Assembly: GCA_013002465.1 (NCBI GenBank)
Contig: JABDJO010000026.1
Coordinates: 1-44,290 of the forward strand
Source of the DNA: Silicimonas sp.
GTDB taxonomy: Bacteria; Pseudomonadota; Alphaproteobacteria; Rhodobacterales; Rhodobacteraceae
DNA: 44,290 bases
Reading direction: 5' to 3'
Positions within the stretch are counted from its first letter, which is position 1. Each line of letters opens with the position of its first letter. Shown piece by piece: positions 1 to 8,903 of the stretch. The position numbers were made by a program, and so were the translations under genes. The notes beneath the pieces are model-generated. The model ran no database searches. It saw only the letters and a program-made list of their open reading frames with translations, and was not told where the DNA came from.

Positions 1-20
1 GTCCTTCGGCCCGCGAGAGC

Positions 21-80
21 GGGGCGCTGCCCCCGGCTCGCCCGGCGAGCCTCCCCGGGAGTATTTTCGACAGGAAGAAG
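21..80. repeat. Hairpin-rich intergenic element downstream of the first operon
   Basis: Seen: GGGGC-GCT-GCCCC (21-33), GGCTCG-CCCGG-CGAGCC (35-51) and CTCCC-C-GGGAG (51-61) follow one another as short perfect hairpins. They are followed by GTATTTTCGACAGGAAGAAG (61-80). Known, from memory: Rhodobacteraceae genomes carry many intergenic copies of a GC-rich hairpin followed by a similar GGGAGTATTT...AGAAG tail. Inference: a dispersed intergenic repeat that may also serve as 3' end structure for the minus-strand operon ending at 109. There is no T-run on either side, so it is not a textbook Rho-independent terminator. Confidence 0.4.
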
Positions 81-108
81 GGGTCGGGCGCGGCGAAGGG
101 CGGAGATG

Positions 109-2553
109 TCATTGCTTTACTCTTTCCGAAATTGGATCGTACATCGGTTTCAGCGAGGCCGAAGCACTCACCCGGGTTCCAGCAATTTCGATTTCGTACG
201 CCGAGGCTAGCACGTCTGCGACACTTTCCTTGTCGCAAGGCACATATGCCATGCCGATGGCCCCGCCGAGCGCGTGACCGTAGTTGCCCGAGGTGATCTT
301 GCCGATGATCTCGCCATCGCGGATCAGGGCCTCGTTGTGAAACAGCATCGGTTCGGGATCATCCAGTTTGAACTGGACCATGCGCTTTTTCAGACCCTCT
401 TCCTTTTTCCGCAGAACTGCATCGCGACCGATGAAGTCGCCCTTGCCGGTCTTCACCGCGAACCCAAGACCGGCTTCCAGCACGTGGTCTTCGTCGGCGA
501 TATCGTGGCCATAGTGGCGGAAGGCCTTTTCGATGCGGCAGCTATCCATGGCATGAAGCCCGGCAAGTTTCAGGCCGTGATCCGCGCCCGCTTCCTGAAG
601 GGTTTCAAAGGCATGGGCGGCCATGTCGGTGCTGGCGTAAAGTTCCCAGCCCAGTTCACCGACATACGAAATCCGGTGCGCGCGCACGATGCCAAGACCC
701 AGTTCGATCTCGCGCGCCGTGCCGAAGGGGAAGGCATCGTTCGAGAAATCGTCCGGCGACACGGCCTGCAAGAGGTCGCGGGAATTGGGACCCATCAGGG
801 GGAAGACGGCTTCGGAAGCTGTGACATCCAGAATGACGGCCAGGTCATCGTGCCTGTGGCGGCGCAGCCAGGCCATGTCGCGTTGAACCGTGGCGGCGGG
901 GACGACCAGAAGGAAGGCCGTGTCGCCAAGCCGCGTGACCGTCAGATCGCTTTCGATCCCGGCGCGGTCGTTCAGCATCTGGCCATAGGTGATCGTACCG
1001 GGGGGTGTGTCGAGGTCGCCGCCAAAGACGCGTTGCAGGAAGGCAAGCGCGCCCGGGCCTTCGACGCGGATCTTGCCGAATGACGACATGTCCAGAAGCC
1101 CGACGCCGGTCCGCATCGCCATGTGTTCGGCGCGTTGGTTGTCGAACCAGTTCTGGCGGTGCCAGTCGTGGACATAATCGGGTTCCTGCCCGTCGTTTGC
1201 GAACCAGTTGGCGCGTTCCCACCCGGCAGCTTCGCCAAAGACGGCCCCGGCGGATTTCAGGTGTTCGTGTACCGGCGAGCGGCGCACACCCCGGGCGGTG
1301 GTGACCTGCCGGAAGGGGTAATGGTCGGAATAGAGCATGCCGAGTGTTTCGCTGACCCGTTCCCTCAGATAGCGGCGGTTTCTTTGGAAGGGTTGCGCGC
1401 GGCGGATATCGACATCCCAAAGATCGAAGGGCGGTGCGCCTTCGTCGATCCAACGTGCCAGCGCCATGCCGGCGCCGCCCGACGAGACGATGCCGATCGA
1501 GTTGTAACCGGCGGCAACCCAATAGCCGTCCAACTCGGGCGCTTCACCCAGGTAATACCGGTCGTCCGGGGTAAAGCTTTCGGGTCCGTTGAAAAACGTA
1601 TGGACCCCGGCGGTTTCGAACAAAGGCAGACGGTTCATGGCCATGCCAAGGATCGGTTCGAAGTGGTCGAAATCTTCAGGCAGACTGTCAAATTCGAAAT
1701 CCTCGGGGATCCCGTTCATGCCCCAGGGTTTCGCTTTCGGTTCGAAGGCGCCCAGCATCATCTTGCCGGCGTCGGTCTTGTAATAGGCGCATTCGTCGGG
1801 CACCCGTAGAACCGGCAGATGGCCAAGGTTATCAACGGGTTCTGTGAGAAGGTAGAAGTGCTCGCAGGCGTGCAAGGGCAGGGTCACGCCCGATTGCGCC
1901 GCTAGGTCCCGGCCCCACATGCCGCCGCAGTTGATCACCACATCAGCGGCGATATGGCCGGTCTGACCGCCCTGTTCCCAATCAACGCCAGTGACCTTGG
2001 CGCCATTGTCGGTGACCCCTGTCACCTTCACGCCCTCGACAATCTTGGCGCCCTTCATGCGCGCGCCCTTGGCAAGCGCCATGGCGATATTGGCGGGGTC
2101 GCATTGGCCGTCGCCCGGCAGATGGACGGCGGCGACCATGTCTTCGGTGTTCAACAAGGGATAGAGGTCGTTCACCTCTTTTGCCGAAACCTCGTGAACC
2201 TCGACGCCGAAGGCGCGGGCGAGAGTTGCCTGGCGGAGGATCTCCTGTTTTCGGTGTTCGCTCAGGGCCACGGTCAGCGAGCCGCCAAGGCGCAGCCCGG
2301 TGGCGACCCCGGTTTCTTCCTCAAGCCGGTCATAGAGATCACGGGAATACTTAGCGAGGCGGGTCATGTTTTCCGAGGGCCTGAGCTGCCCGATCAGCCC
2401 CGCCGCGTGCCAGGTGGTGCCCGACGTCAGTTGCTTGCGTTCCAACAACACAATGTCGGTCCAGCCCCTTTCGGCCAGGTGATAAGCGACCGAACAGCCC
2501 GAGACACCGCCCCCGATGATCACAGCGCGGGCATGGGTTGGCAGGGTCTTCAT
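109..2553 (-). CDS. FAD-dependent dimethylglycine/sarcosine dehydrogenase-like protein with GcvT domain
   Basis: 814 aa. Residues ~10-25 form the DAO-type dinucleotide fold (VIIGGGVSG). SGTTWHAAG with His49 matches the histidine to which FAD is covalently bound in DMGDH and sarcosine dehydrogenases. The N-terminal half (~1-400) is the FAD oxidoreductase. The C-terminal half (~430-810) is a GcvT-like tetrahydrofolate-binding aminomethyltransferase region, with YVGELGWELY and a GcvT C-terminal barrel. Family role: oxidative N-demethylation of an N-methyl amino acid, passing the one-carbon unit to THF. It is the last gene of a minus-strand operon (XRE regulator, paralogue, PPOX, this gene); its ATG overlaps the stop of the PPOX gene by 4 bp. 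The exact substrate (dimethylglycine, sarcosine or another N-methyl amine) cannot be read from the sequence. Confidence 0.85.
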   Translation of the reverse strand: MKTLPTHARAVIIGGGVSGCSVAYHLAERGWTDIVLLERKQLTSGTTWHAAGLIGQLRPSENMTRLAKYSRDLYDRLEEETGVATGLRLGGSLTVALSEHRKQEILRQATLARAFGVEVHEVSAKEVNDLYPLLNTEDMVAAVHLPGDGQCDPANIAMALAKGARMKGAKIVEGVKVTGVTDNGAKVTGVDWEQGGQTGHIAADVVINCGGMWGRDLAAQSGVTLPLHACEHFYLLTEPVDNLGHLPVLRVPDECAYYKTDAGKMMLGAFEPKAKPWGMNGIPEDFEFDSLPEDFDHFEPILGMAMNRLPLFETAGVHTFFNGPESFTPDDRYYLGEAPELDGYWVAAGYNSIGIVSSGGAGMALARWIDEGAPPFDLWDVDIRRAQPFQRNRRYLRERVSETLGMLYSDHYPFRQVTTARGVRRSPVHEHLKSAGAVFGEAAGWERANWFANDGQEPDYVHDWHRQNWFDNQRAEHMAMRTGVGLLDMSSFGKIRVEGPGALAFLQRVFGGDLDTPPGTITYGQMLNDRAGIESDLTVTRLGDTAFLLVVPAATVQRDMAWLRRHRHDDLAVILDVTASEAVFPLMGPNSRDLLQAVSPDDFSNDAFPFGTAREIELGLGIVRAHRISYVGELGWELYASTDMAAHAFETLQEAGADHGLKLAGLHAMDSCRIEKAFRHYGHDIADEDHVLEAGLGFAVKTGKGDFIGRDAVLRKKEEGLKKRMVQFKLDDPEPMLFHNEALIRDGEIIGKITSGNYGHALGGAIGMAYVPCDKESVADVLASAYEIEIAGTRVSASASLKPMYDPISERVKQ

Positions 2554-3005
2554 GGATAAATCTCCGCGTATTTGGCTTTGTAGAGTTCGATCATGTCGGC
2601 TTCGGTCGCGCCGTCGTCATAGGGCGGGGTGCTTAGCATCTTCACGCCATCCACATGGATCATCACCAATGCGGTGATGCGTTTGGCCAGATCGCCCCAG
2701 GCTTCGATCCAGCGGGGGTGAAACTGGTTGAAACGCGCCGATCTGATCTCGACGATCTCGGTTGATCCGGTAATGCGCACGCCCTTGCGGCGGAACGGAT
2801 CGACAAAGACAACCTCGGCCATGGCGGTTTTCATCAGGTTGTGGCGCGTGCCCGGCGACCGGATGTCGCCATAGGCAAGCGTCATGTCATCAAGCACCAG
2901 AAAGGTGCCCTTGGGCGACGCTGCCGGGCGTCCATCGGGCGTGATGCTGGCAATGACCCCAAGGGGAAACTCGGCGATGATACGGGCGGCTTCGAACGTG
3001 ATCAT
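2550..3005 (-). CDS. Pyridoxamine 5'-phosphate oxidase-family (FMN split-barrel) protein
   Basis: 151 aa. The N-terminus (FPLGVIASITPDGRPAASPKG) is the first strands of a PNPOx-like split barrel. The middle (TRHNLMKTAMAEVVFVDP) fits the FMN-phosphate contact region of this fold. It overlaps both neighbouring flavoprotein genes by 4 bp (ATGA at 3002-3005 and 2550-2553), so all three are probably translated as one coupled unit. Family members bind FMN, F420 or haem and have varied oxidoreductase roles. Inference: an auxiliary flavin protein for the two flanking N-methyl amine dehydrogenases, for example electron transfer or quenching. The substrate is unknown. It is too short and too divergent to be a true PdxH. 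Confidence 0.75.
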   Translation of the reverse strand: MITFEAARIIAEFPLGVIASITPDGRPAASPKGTFLVLDDMTLAYGDIRSPGTRHNLMKTAMAEVVFVDPFRRKGVRITGSTEIVEIRSARFNQFHPRWIEAWGDLAKRITALVMIHVDGVKMLSTPPYDDGATEADMIELYKAKYAEIYP

Positions 3006-5455
3006 GCCCGCAGTCTTTCGTTCCGAGGATCCCAGAGCGGTTGGTCGGGCTGAACAATGGCCTTGAAGCGCTCGCCATAGATGTCGACCTCGATCTCGGT
3101 TCCGGCGGTGGCGAGATCGGCGCGCAGCATGCCAAGGGCGACCGAGGCGTTGATCCGGTAACCCCAGGCACCCGAGGTGGTTTCGCCGACAACCTCGCCC
3201 CCGTGCCAGAGCGTCGACATATAGGGTGCATCGGCGGCGCCAGCGTCGATTGTGAGGGTGACAAAGCGCTTTTTGACGCCTTGCTGTTTTTCGTTTTGCA
3301 GCGCGGTCTTGCCGGGGAAATCCCGGGGCTTGTCCAGCTTGACGAAGCGATCAAGACCGCCTTCCAACAAGCTGTAATCGGTGGACAAATCGCCTTTCCA
3401 TGCGCGGTATCCCTTTTCGATCCGCAAGCTGTTCAAGGCCCACATGCCAAAGGGTTTGGCGCCCGCTTCGGTGACCGCGTCCCAGATGGCGGGGGCGTCT
3501 TCGGTGCCGCAGTGGATTTCCCAGCCAAGTTCCCCGGCGAACGAAACGCGCAGGAGCGCGCAATCCTTGCCGGCTATCTTTCCTGACATGCTGGTCGTCA
3601 GCCATGGCGCATCCAGGTCATGCCCGTCGTTGAGGCCAGCCAGGATTTCACGGGATCTGGGGCCGGTGACCAGCAGGCATTCGGCTTCGGTCGTATGATC
3701 GGAAATCGTGATACCCTCGGGTGCTTGCCGCGACAGAAGTTCGGCGTCGTGCCATTGGGCGGTGGCGGCGGTGATCAGACCGACGTCGTCCTCGCCATGC
3801 ACCATGACCGACATCTCGGTCACGATGCGCCCGCGGCTGTCGGCGAAATAGGCAAGGCTGATGCGCCCCTCTTTCGGCAATCGCGAAGCCGTCAGGCTGT
3901 CGATCCAGTCGCGCGCGCCGGGGCCTTCGACCTTCAGGCGCGAAAACCCGGTGATCGCCAGAATGCCGCAGTTGTCGCGCACGGCTTCGCATTCCTCGCG
4001 GATGCGCGGCTCCCACGGTCCCGCGCGATCCCAGGTCTGGGTCGCCTCGTGACTGGTGTCGTCGCCCGGTTTGGCGAAATAGTTGGCGCGTTCCCATCCG
4101 TTGTAGACGCCGAAGACCGCGCCCGCGTCTTCCAGGCGGGAATGGATGGTCGCCTGTTTCCGGTTTCGGCCCGCAGGCCATTCGTGCCATGGGAAATGCA
4201 TGGCGTATTCGTGGCCATAGACTTCCATCCCCTTGGCGACGCAATAGTCGTGGTCGGTGTAATCGGTGAAGCGGCGCGGATCGACCGACCACATGTCCCA
4301 CTCGGTTTCGCCTTCGATAATCCATTCGGCCAGCACCTTGCCCGCGCCGCCCGACTGCGCGATGCCGAAAGTAAAGACGCAGGCCTCGAAGGCGTTCTTC
4401 ACGCCGGGCATCGGGCCGATCAGGGGCAACCCGTCGGGGGCATAGGGAATGGGGCCGTTGATGATCCGCTCAAGCCCTGCCTGCCCTGCCAGCGGCACCC
4501 GCTCCATGGCGTCGGCCACGATATCCTCGATCCTGTCCAAATCATCGGGATAAAGCTGGAACGAGAAATCATCGGGCATCGGATCGTCATCGCTTACCCA
4601 ATGGGCTTTGCAGTTCGGCTCGTAAGGCCCTATGTTGAAACCGTTTTTCTCTTGCCGAAGATAGTAAGAGACATCCACATCGCGCAAAAGCGGCAGCTTG
4701 CCTCCGTGTTCCTTCGACCACGCCTCGACCTCGGGCACCTGGCTTGTCAGCACATACTGATGCGACATCACCATCATTGGCACCGTGCGCCCGCCATAGG
4801 GCTTGAACCAATCGCCGACGTGTTGGGCGTAGTACCCGGCGGCGTTCACCACATAGTCACAGGCAATATCGCCTTTTTCGGAATGCACGGTCCATGTGTC
4901 GTCCGAATTTTGAGTGACGCCCGTCACGGGACAAAAGCGGATGATCTGGGCGCCCATGTCGCGTGCGCCCTTGGCCAGTGCCTGGGTCAGCTGCGCCGGA
5001 TCAATATCGCCATCGGTCGGGTCCCACAGGGCCCCCGCCATGTCGTGCGTTTCAAGGAAAGGATACTTCGCGCGCGCTTCTTCGGGCGTCCAGATTTCCA
5101 TGTCGATGCCCTGATAGCGCCCCATGGAACAGGCCCGCTGGAACTCTTGCATCCGCTCTTTCGAATGCGCGATCCGGATTGACCCCGTCTGATGATAGTT
5201 CATCGGGTAGTCGACCTCGTCGCCAAGGCGCGCGTAAAGCTCGGTCGAGTACCGCTGCAAGTTCATGATCGACCAAGAGGTCGAAAAGGTCGGCACGTTT
5301 CCAGCCGCATGCCATGTGGACCCGGCCGTGAGTTCGTTCTTTTCCAAAAGCACGCAGTCGGTCCAGCCGGCCTTTGCCAGATGGTAAAGCGCCGACGCCC
5401 CAACGGCACCTCCGCCAATGATCACAACGCGGGCAGTTGTCGGGAAATCGGCCAT
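3002..5455 (-). CDS. FAD-dependent dimethylglycine/sarcosine dehydrogenase-like protein with GcvT domain (paralogue)
   Basis: 817 aa with the same architecture as the 109-2553 product: FAD fold VIIGGGAVG near residue 11, AGSTWHAAGN with the flavinylation-type His49, an oxidoreductase domain to ~430, then a GcvT region with FAGELGWEIH and a C-terminal GcvT barrel. The two proteins are clearly different in sequence, so this is an old paralogue pair rather than a recent duplication. That suggests two successive or alternative N-methyl substrates. The ATG at 5455 lies 11 bp after the stop of the XRE-cupin gene, and the 3' end overlaps the PPOX gene by 4 bp. Expected location is cytoplasmic, with THF as one-carbon acceptor. 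Specificity is not determinable here. Confidence 0.85.
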   Translation of the reverse strand: MADFPTTARVVIIGGGAVGASALYHLAKAGWTDCVLLEKNELTAGSTWHAAGNVPTFSTSWSIMNLQRYSTELYARLGDEVDYPMNYHQTGSIRIAHSKERMQEFQRACSMGRYQGIDMEIWTPEEARAKYPFLETHDMAGALWDPTDGDIDPAQLTQALAKGARDMGAQIIRFCPVTGVTQNSDDTWTVHSEKGDIACDYVVNAAGYYAQHVGDWFKPYGGRTVPMMVMSHQYVLTSQVPEVEAWSKEHGGKLPLLRDVDVSYYLRQEKNGFNIGPYEPNCKAHWVSDDDPMPDDFSFQLYPDDLDRIEDIVADAMERVPLAGQAGLERIINGPIPYAPDGLPLIGPMPGVKNAFEACVFTFGIAQSGGAGKVLAEWIIEGETEWDMWSVDPRRFTDYTDHDYCVAKGMEVYGHEYAMHFPWHEWPAGRNRKQATIHSRLEDAGAVFGVYNGWERANYFAKPGDDTSHEATQTWDRAGPWEPRIREECEAVRDNCGILAITGFSRLKVEGPGARDWIDSLTASRLPKEGRISLAYFADSRGRIVTEMSVMVHGEDDVGLITAATAQWHDAELLSRQAPEGITISDHTTEAECLLVTGPRSREILAGLNDGHDLDAPWLTTSMSGKIAGKDCALLRVSFAGELGWEIHCGTEDAPAIWDAVTEAGAKPFGMWALNSLRIEKGYRAWKGDLSTDYSLLEGGLDRFVKLDKPRDFPGKTALQNEKQQGVKKRFVTLTIDAGAADAPYMSTLWHGGEVVGETTSGAWGYRINASVALGMLRADLATAGTEIEVDIYGERFKAIVQPDQPLWDPRNERLRA

Positions 5456-5466
5456 GGCTCGGCTCC

Positions 5467-6033
5467 TTAATAGACGGGCGGTGCGATCACCCAGATCACA
5501 ACGCAGGGTTCGGTGGTTGGATTGGACCAGCGGAACGGCTCGGCGCGGATGCGGAAGCTGTCACCGGGACCAAGGGCGAAGGTCCGGCCTTCGATCGTGA
5601 CGTGAAGCTGACCCGAGACGATGTAGCCGACCTCTTGCGTCGGGCGCACGATGTCTTCGCTGCGGGCGGCACCCGGGGCAAATGTCGAATGCACGACCTC
5701 GAAATCGTCCGTCAGATCGGGCGACAAAAGCTCTTCGGTCAGCCCAAGGGCGCGGTGACCCAAGGGACGACGGGCGTTTTTGCGCACGACCCGGCCCTCT
5801 TCACCGGGATCGCTTGGGGATTTGCCAAAGAACGACGAAATCGGCACGGCAAGTGCGGACGACAGCGACCGCAATTCGGCCAGTGAAGGTTCGGAGATGT
5901 CGCGTTCCACCTGGCTGAGCCATCCAACCGATCGACCGATGCGATCGGCCAATTCCACCAGTGTCAGCCGGCGTTGCTTGCGCAAAACCCTCAGGTCTTG
6001 GCCAAGGCTTTCCGGCGGATGATCCAGTGTCAT
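5467..6033 (-). CDS. XRE-family transcriptional regulator with C-terminal cupin sensor domain
   Basis: 188 aa. Residues ~10-65 are a lambda-repressor-type HTH (TLVELADRIGRSVGWLSQVE). Residues ~110-185 are a cupin_2 barrel (PTQEVGYIVSGQLHVTIEG ... GPGDSFRIRAEPFRWSN). Proteins with this domain pair commonly control amine, polyamine and amino-acid catabolic genes next to them, sensing a ligand with the cupin. It is the first gene of the minus-strand operon, 11 bp ahead of the flavoprotein gene, so it most likely regulates that operon and itself. The ATG at 6033 is directly followed upstream by a GTGAAATTTC/GAATTTTCAC inverted repeat (6043-6067), a good candidate operator. The ligand is unknown. 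Confidence 0.85.
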   Translation of the reverse strand: MTLDHPPESLGQDLRVLRKQRRLTLVELADRIGRSVGWLSQVERDISEPSLAELRSLSSALAVPISSFFGKSPSDPGEEGRVVRKNARRPLGHRALGLTEELLSPDLTDDFEVVHSTFAPGAARSEDIVRPTQEVGYIVSGQLHVTIEGRTFALGPGDSFRIRAEPFRWSNPTTEPCVVIWVIAPPVY

Positions 6034-6371
6034 GGCTATTCCGTGAAATTTCTTGAGGAATTTTCACTCCAGTACCGTGAAAAAGTCAATCATAATTTCA
6101 TGAAGCCACAAAACTTCGCGGAGTCAGGGCCGAATCTTTAACGCCGTCAGGTCCCAAAAAATTGACAAATGATAATTCCGGCGCCCGCGTGGCCTTGTGT
6201 CGCACCATATAATTATGGCGAAATCACCATTTACTCGAAGGAACCGTCGCCCAGACATTGAGATCTGTCGGCTATTGGCGTTTTATGCAGAGACCAGAGG
6301 TTAGATTCTTTCTGACACCATAGCTGATCCGTGTGTTCGCGATTGTGCGGACCCATTCACGAGGGAGTTCG
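6034..6371. other. Divergent intergenic region between the XRE regulator and fnrL
   Basis: 338 bp without a convincing gene. The left third holds the XRE-side palindrome described separately. Further right are TTGACA (6162-6167) and TATAAT (6208-6213). Their 40-bp spacing rules them out as a single sigma70 promoter, though TATAAT could be a -10 element for fnrL with an activator in place of a -35. No TTGAT-N4-ATCAA box was found here. A GAGGGA ribosome-binding site at 6361-6366 precedes the fnrL ATG. Confidence 0.5.
6043..6104. promoter_or_regulatory. Candidate operator of the XRE-cupin regulator
   Basis: Seen: an inverted repeat GTGAAATTTC-TTGAG-GAATTTTCAC (6043-6067) with 9 of 10 arm positions matching. 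A direct copy of the half-site CCGTGAAA lies at 6075-6082, after the one at 6041-6048. A small palindrome TTCATGAA is at 6097-6104. The first arm lies only 10 bp upstream of the regulator's ATG. Inference: binding sites for autoregulation and control of the downstream flavoprotein operon. Confidence 0.5.
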
Positions 6372-7106
6372 ATGGCCGAACTTTTGCCTGTCTTTACGGC
6401 GTGTTCAACCTGTCCGATCCGGCATCGGGCGGTCTGTGCAAGCTGTGATGCCGAGGAGTTGGATGCTCTGAACGGGATCAAATACTATAAGACCTATAGT
6501 GCTGGGCAGAACATCGCACTTCGCGGTGATGCGCTGGACATGGTGGCCTCGATCGTGGCTGGCACCGCCTCGCTTGAGCGGGTGACCGAGGACGGTCGGG
6601 TGCAGATGGTCGGGCTTTTGCTGCCGTCGGATTTCATCGGGCGTCCCGGTCGGTCGGGTTTGCAGTACGATGTGATGGCGGCCTCGGACGTGACACTGTG
6701 CTGTTTTCATCGCAAACCCTTTGAAGAGATGCTGGACAACACGCCGCATCTGCGCGAGCGGCTTTTGGAAATGGCCATGGACGAACTGGATGCGGCGCGC
6801 GACTGGATGCTGCTTCTGGGGCGCAAGACGGCGCGCGAAAAGATCACCAGTTTCATCGACTTGATCGTGCGGCGGTCCTATCACCCCGCCGAGGCCAAGC
6901 TGGATCAGCCGATGAAGATCGAACTGCCGATCAGCCGCGAGGCCATGGCGAACTTTCTGGGCCTGACGATTGAAACCGTCAGCCGCCAGATCACGGCGCT
7001 GAAACGCGACGGATTGATCCAGATCGAGGGCAAGCGCAGCGTGACGATCCCTGATATCTATGACCTGCGCGCCGAAACCGGCGACGACGAGGAAGACGTC
7101 GGCTGA
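6372..7106 (+). CDS. fnrL: FnrL-type oxygen-responsive Crp/Fnr regulator
   Basis: 244 aa from the ATG at 6372, which has GAGGGA six bases upstream; an in-frame start at 6333 lacks this support. Cysteines at 11, 14 and 22 (CSTCPIRHRAVC) plus a cysteine pair at 110-111 match the ligand set of the [4Fe-4S] cluster of FNR/FnrL. A cyclic-nucleotide-like beta roll (~35-130) is followed by a C-terminal HTH_CRP domain (~165-225, ISREAMANFLGLTIETVSRQ), whose ETVSR recognition helix is the FNR type reading TTGAT half-sites. It lies immediately upstream of ccoNOQP, and both cco operons carry perfect FNR boxes, so it is the expected activator of cbb3 oxidase at low oxygen. Confidence 0.9.
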   Translation: MAELLPVFTACSTCPIRHRAVCASCDAEELDALNGIKYYKTYSAGQNIALRGDALDMVASIVAGTASLERVTEDGRVQMVGLLLPSDFIGRPGRSGLQYDVMAASDVTLCCFHRKPFEEMLDNTPHLRERLLEMAMDELDAARDWMLLLGRKTAREKITSFIDLIVRRSYHPAEAKLDQPMKIELPISREAMANFLGLTIETVSRQITALKRDGLIQIEGKRSVTIPDIYDLRAETGDDEEDVG

Positions 7107-7174
7107 TCCCTGCAGCAGTCTTCGGGCTGCAATACCAATCTTTATCGAAATTTCCGGCGTCTGTCGGCGACGAG

Positions 7175-7188
7175 TTGATTTAGATCAA
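7175..7188. promoter_or_regulatory. FNR box upstream of ccoN
   Basis: TTGAT-TTAG-ATCAA is a perfect match to the FNR/FnrL consensus TTGAT-N4-ATCAA, centred at 7181.5, about 100 bp before the ccoN ATG. A class II activator position (-41.5) would place the transcription start near 7223, with TAGGCA (7212-7217) as a plausible -10 element. The regulator gene fnrL ends 68 bp upstream. Confidence 0.9.
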
Positions 7189-7281
7189 CGCGGACAACGC
7201 CCGCCCCTTGCTAGGCAACACTTGCGAACAGGTGCGACGTCAACGCGTGACGGCGCTTGAGAATACAGGGGACCACCTCGA

Positions 7282-8892
7282 ATGATAGATACTGTAAAGC
7301 TGATTGCGCTTGGTCTGATTGCGCTGATCGCGGCCCTGGCTGCGAATTGGGGCCACGACATTTCATACCAGGTCCACGCTCTGATCATCATGGCCATCGC
7401 GGCCGTCATGTTCATTGTTCAACTGCGCCGATTCGGAAGCGCACAACCCGCCGTCGATAGCACGGGCTATATGGATGATGTCATCCGAGCCGGGGTGATC
7501 GCCACGGGGTTTTGGGGCGTGGTCGGATTTCTGGCGGGCGTCTTCATCGCCTTTCAACTGGCCTTTCCGGCGCTGAACTTCGATTGGGGTCAACCCTTCA
7601 CCAACTTCGGACGCTTAAGACCGCTGCACACAAGCGCGGTGATTTTTGCGTTCGGGGGCAATGCCCTGATCATGTCGTCCTTTTATATCGTGCAGCGCAC
7701 ATGCGGCGCACGGCTTTGGGGCGGCAACCTGGCGTGGTTCGTGTTCTGGGGCTATCAACTGTTCATCGTGCTGGCTGCCACAGGATATCTTCTGGGCGGC
7801 ACGCAATCGAAGGAATACGCCGAACCTGAGTGGTACATCGATATCTGGCTGACCCTGGTCTGGGTGGCGTTTCTGGCGGTTTACCTGGGCACGATCTTCA
7901 AGCGACAGGAAAAGCACATCTATGTCGCCAACTGGTTCCTTCTAAGCTTTATCATCACGGTCGCCATGCTGCACCTGGTGAACAACATCTCGATCCCGGT
8001 GTCGATCTGGGGATCGAAGTCGGTGCAGGTCTTCTCGGGTGTGCAGGACGCCATGGTGCAATGGTGGTATGGCCACAACGCCGTGGGCTTTTTCCTGACC
8101 GCCGGGTTCCTGGGGATGATGTACTATTTCGTCCCGAAACAGGCCGGGCGTCCGGTCTTCAGCTATAAGCTGTCGATCATTCACTTCTGGGCGCTGATCT
8201 TCCTTTATATCTGGGCCGGTCCGCACCACTTGCACTATACCGCCCTGCCCGACTGGGCCTCGACCCTTGGCATGGTCTTCAGCGTCATCCTTTGGATGCC
8301 AAGCTGGGGTGGCATGATCAACGGTTTGATGACCCTGCAGGGGGCCTGGGACAAGCTGAGGACCGATCCGATCATCCGGATGATGGTTATTTCGCTGGCC
8401 TTCTATGGCATGTCGACCTTCGAGGGCCCGATGATGTCGATCCGCGCCGTGAACTCGCTGTCGCATTACACCGACTGGACGATTGGTCACGTGCATTCCG
8501 GCGCCCTTGGCTGGAACGGCATGATCACCTTCGCCGCGCTTTATTTCCTGACACCCAAACTTTGGGGCAAGAAGGAAATGTACTCGATGTCGGCGATCAA
8601 CTGGCACTTCTGGCTCGCCACACTTGGTATCGTTCTTTACGCATCTTCGATGTGGGTCACGGGCATCATGGAAGGCCTGATGTGGCGCGAGGTCGATGCG
8701 CAAGGGTTCCTGGTGAACTCGTTCGCTGACACGGTTTCCGCCAAGTTCCCGATGTATGTCGTGCGCGGTCTGGGCGGGGTTCTGTTCCTGGCAGGCGCAA
8801 TCGTCATGGTCTGGAACATGTACATGACGATCAGGGGAGGCGCGCCGGTGCGCGTCGCCACCCCGTCACCTAGTCAACAGCAAGCGGCATAA
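7282..8892 (+). CDS. ccoN: cbb3-type cytochrome c oxidase subunit I (CcoN)
   Basis: 536 aa, typical CcoN length. It is an integral membrane protein with about 12-14 hydrophobic helices and the haem-copper oxidase histidine pattern: [14 protein letters not shown] for a low-spin haem ligand, [11 protein letters not shown] for the CuB region, [19 protein letters not shown] near the C-terminal helices. It is the catalytic subunit that reduces O2 at the haem b3-CuB centre in the inner membrane and pumps protons. First gene of ccoNOQP, 11 bp before ccoO, under a perfect FNR box, so expression is expected to rise at low oxygen. Confidence 0.97.
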   Translation: MIDTVKLIALGLIALIAALAANWGHDISYQVHALIIMAIAAVMFIVQLRRFGSAQPAVDSTGYMDDVIRAGVIATGFWGVVGFLAGVFIAFQLAFPALNFDWGQPFTNFGRLRPLHTSAVIFAFGGNALIMSSFYIVQRTCGARLWGGNLAWFVFWGYQLFIVLAATGYLLGGTQSKEYAEPEWYIDIWLTLVWVAFLAVYLGTIFKRQEKHIYVANWFLLSFIITVAMLHLVNNISIPVSIWGSKSVQVFSGVQDAMVQWWYGHNAVGFFLTAGFLGMMYYFVPKQAGRPVFSYKLSIIHFWALIFLYIWAGPHHLHYTALPDWASTLGMVFSVILWMPSWGGMINGLMTLQGAWDKLRTDPIIRMMVISLAFYGMSTFEGPMMSIRAVNSLSHYTDWTIGHVHSGALGWNGMITFAALYFLTPKLWGKKEMYSMSAINWHFWLATLGIVLYASSMWVTGIMEGLMWREVDAQGFLVNSFADTVSAKFPMYVVRGLGGVLFLAGAIVMVWNMYMTIRGGAPVRVATPSPSQQQAA

Positions 8893-8903
8893 GGGAGGGT
8901 CCA

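Noticed and set aside
274..1083. Long plus-strand open frames opposite the flavoprotein genes (also 1123-1809, 3041-3586, 3620-5182)
   Set aside because: They lie fully antisense to genes with clear domains, lack ribosome-binding sites and have the Arg/Gly/His-rich composition of GC-rich shadow frames.
6162..6175. TTGAC-AAAT-GATAA as an FNR box for fnrL
   Set aside because: The second half-site does not match ATCAA, so it is not a dyad.
6162..6213. TTGACA and TATAAT upstream of fnrL as one sigma70 promoter
   Set aside because: They are 40 bp apart, far from the 16-18 bp required.
7111..7131. TGCAGC/GCTGCA hairpin after fnrL as a terminator
   Set aside because: Only a 6-bp stem and no T-run follow; not listed as a terminator.
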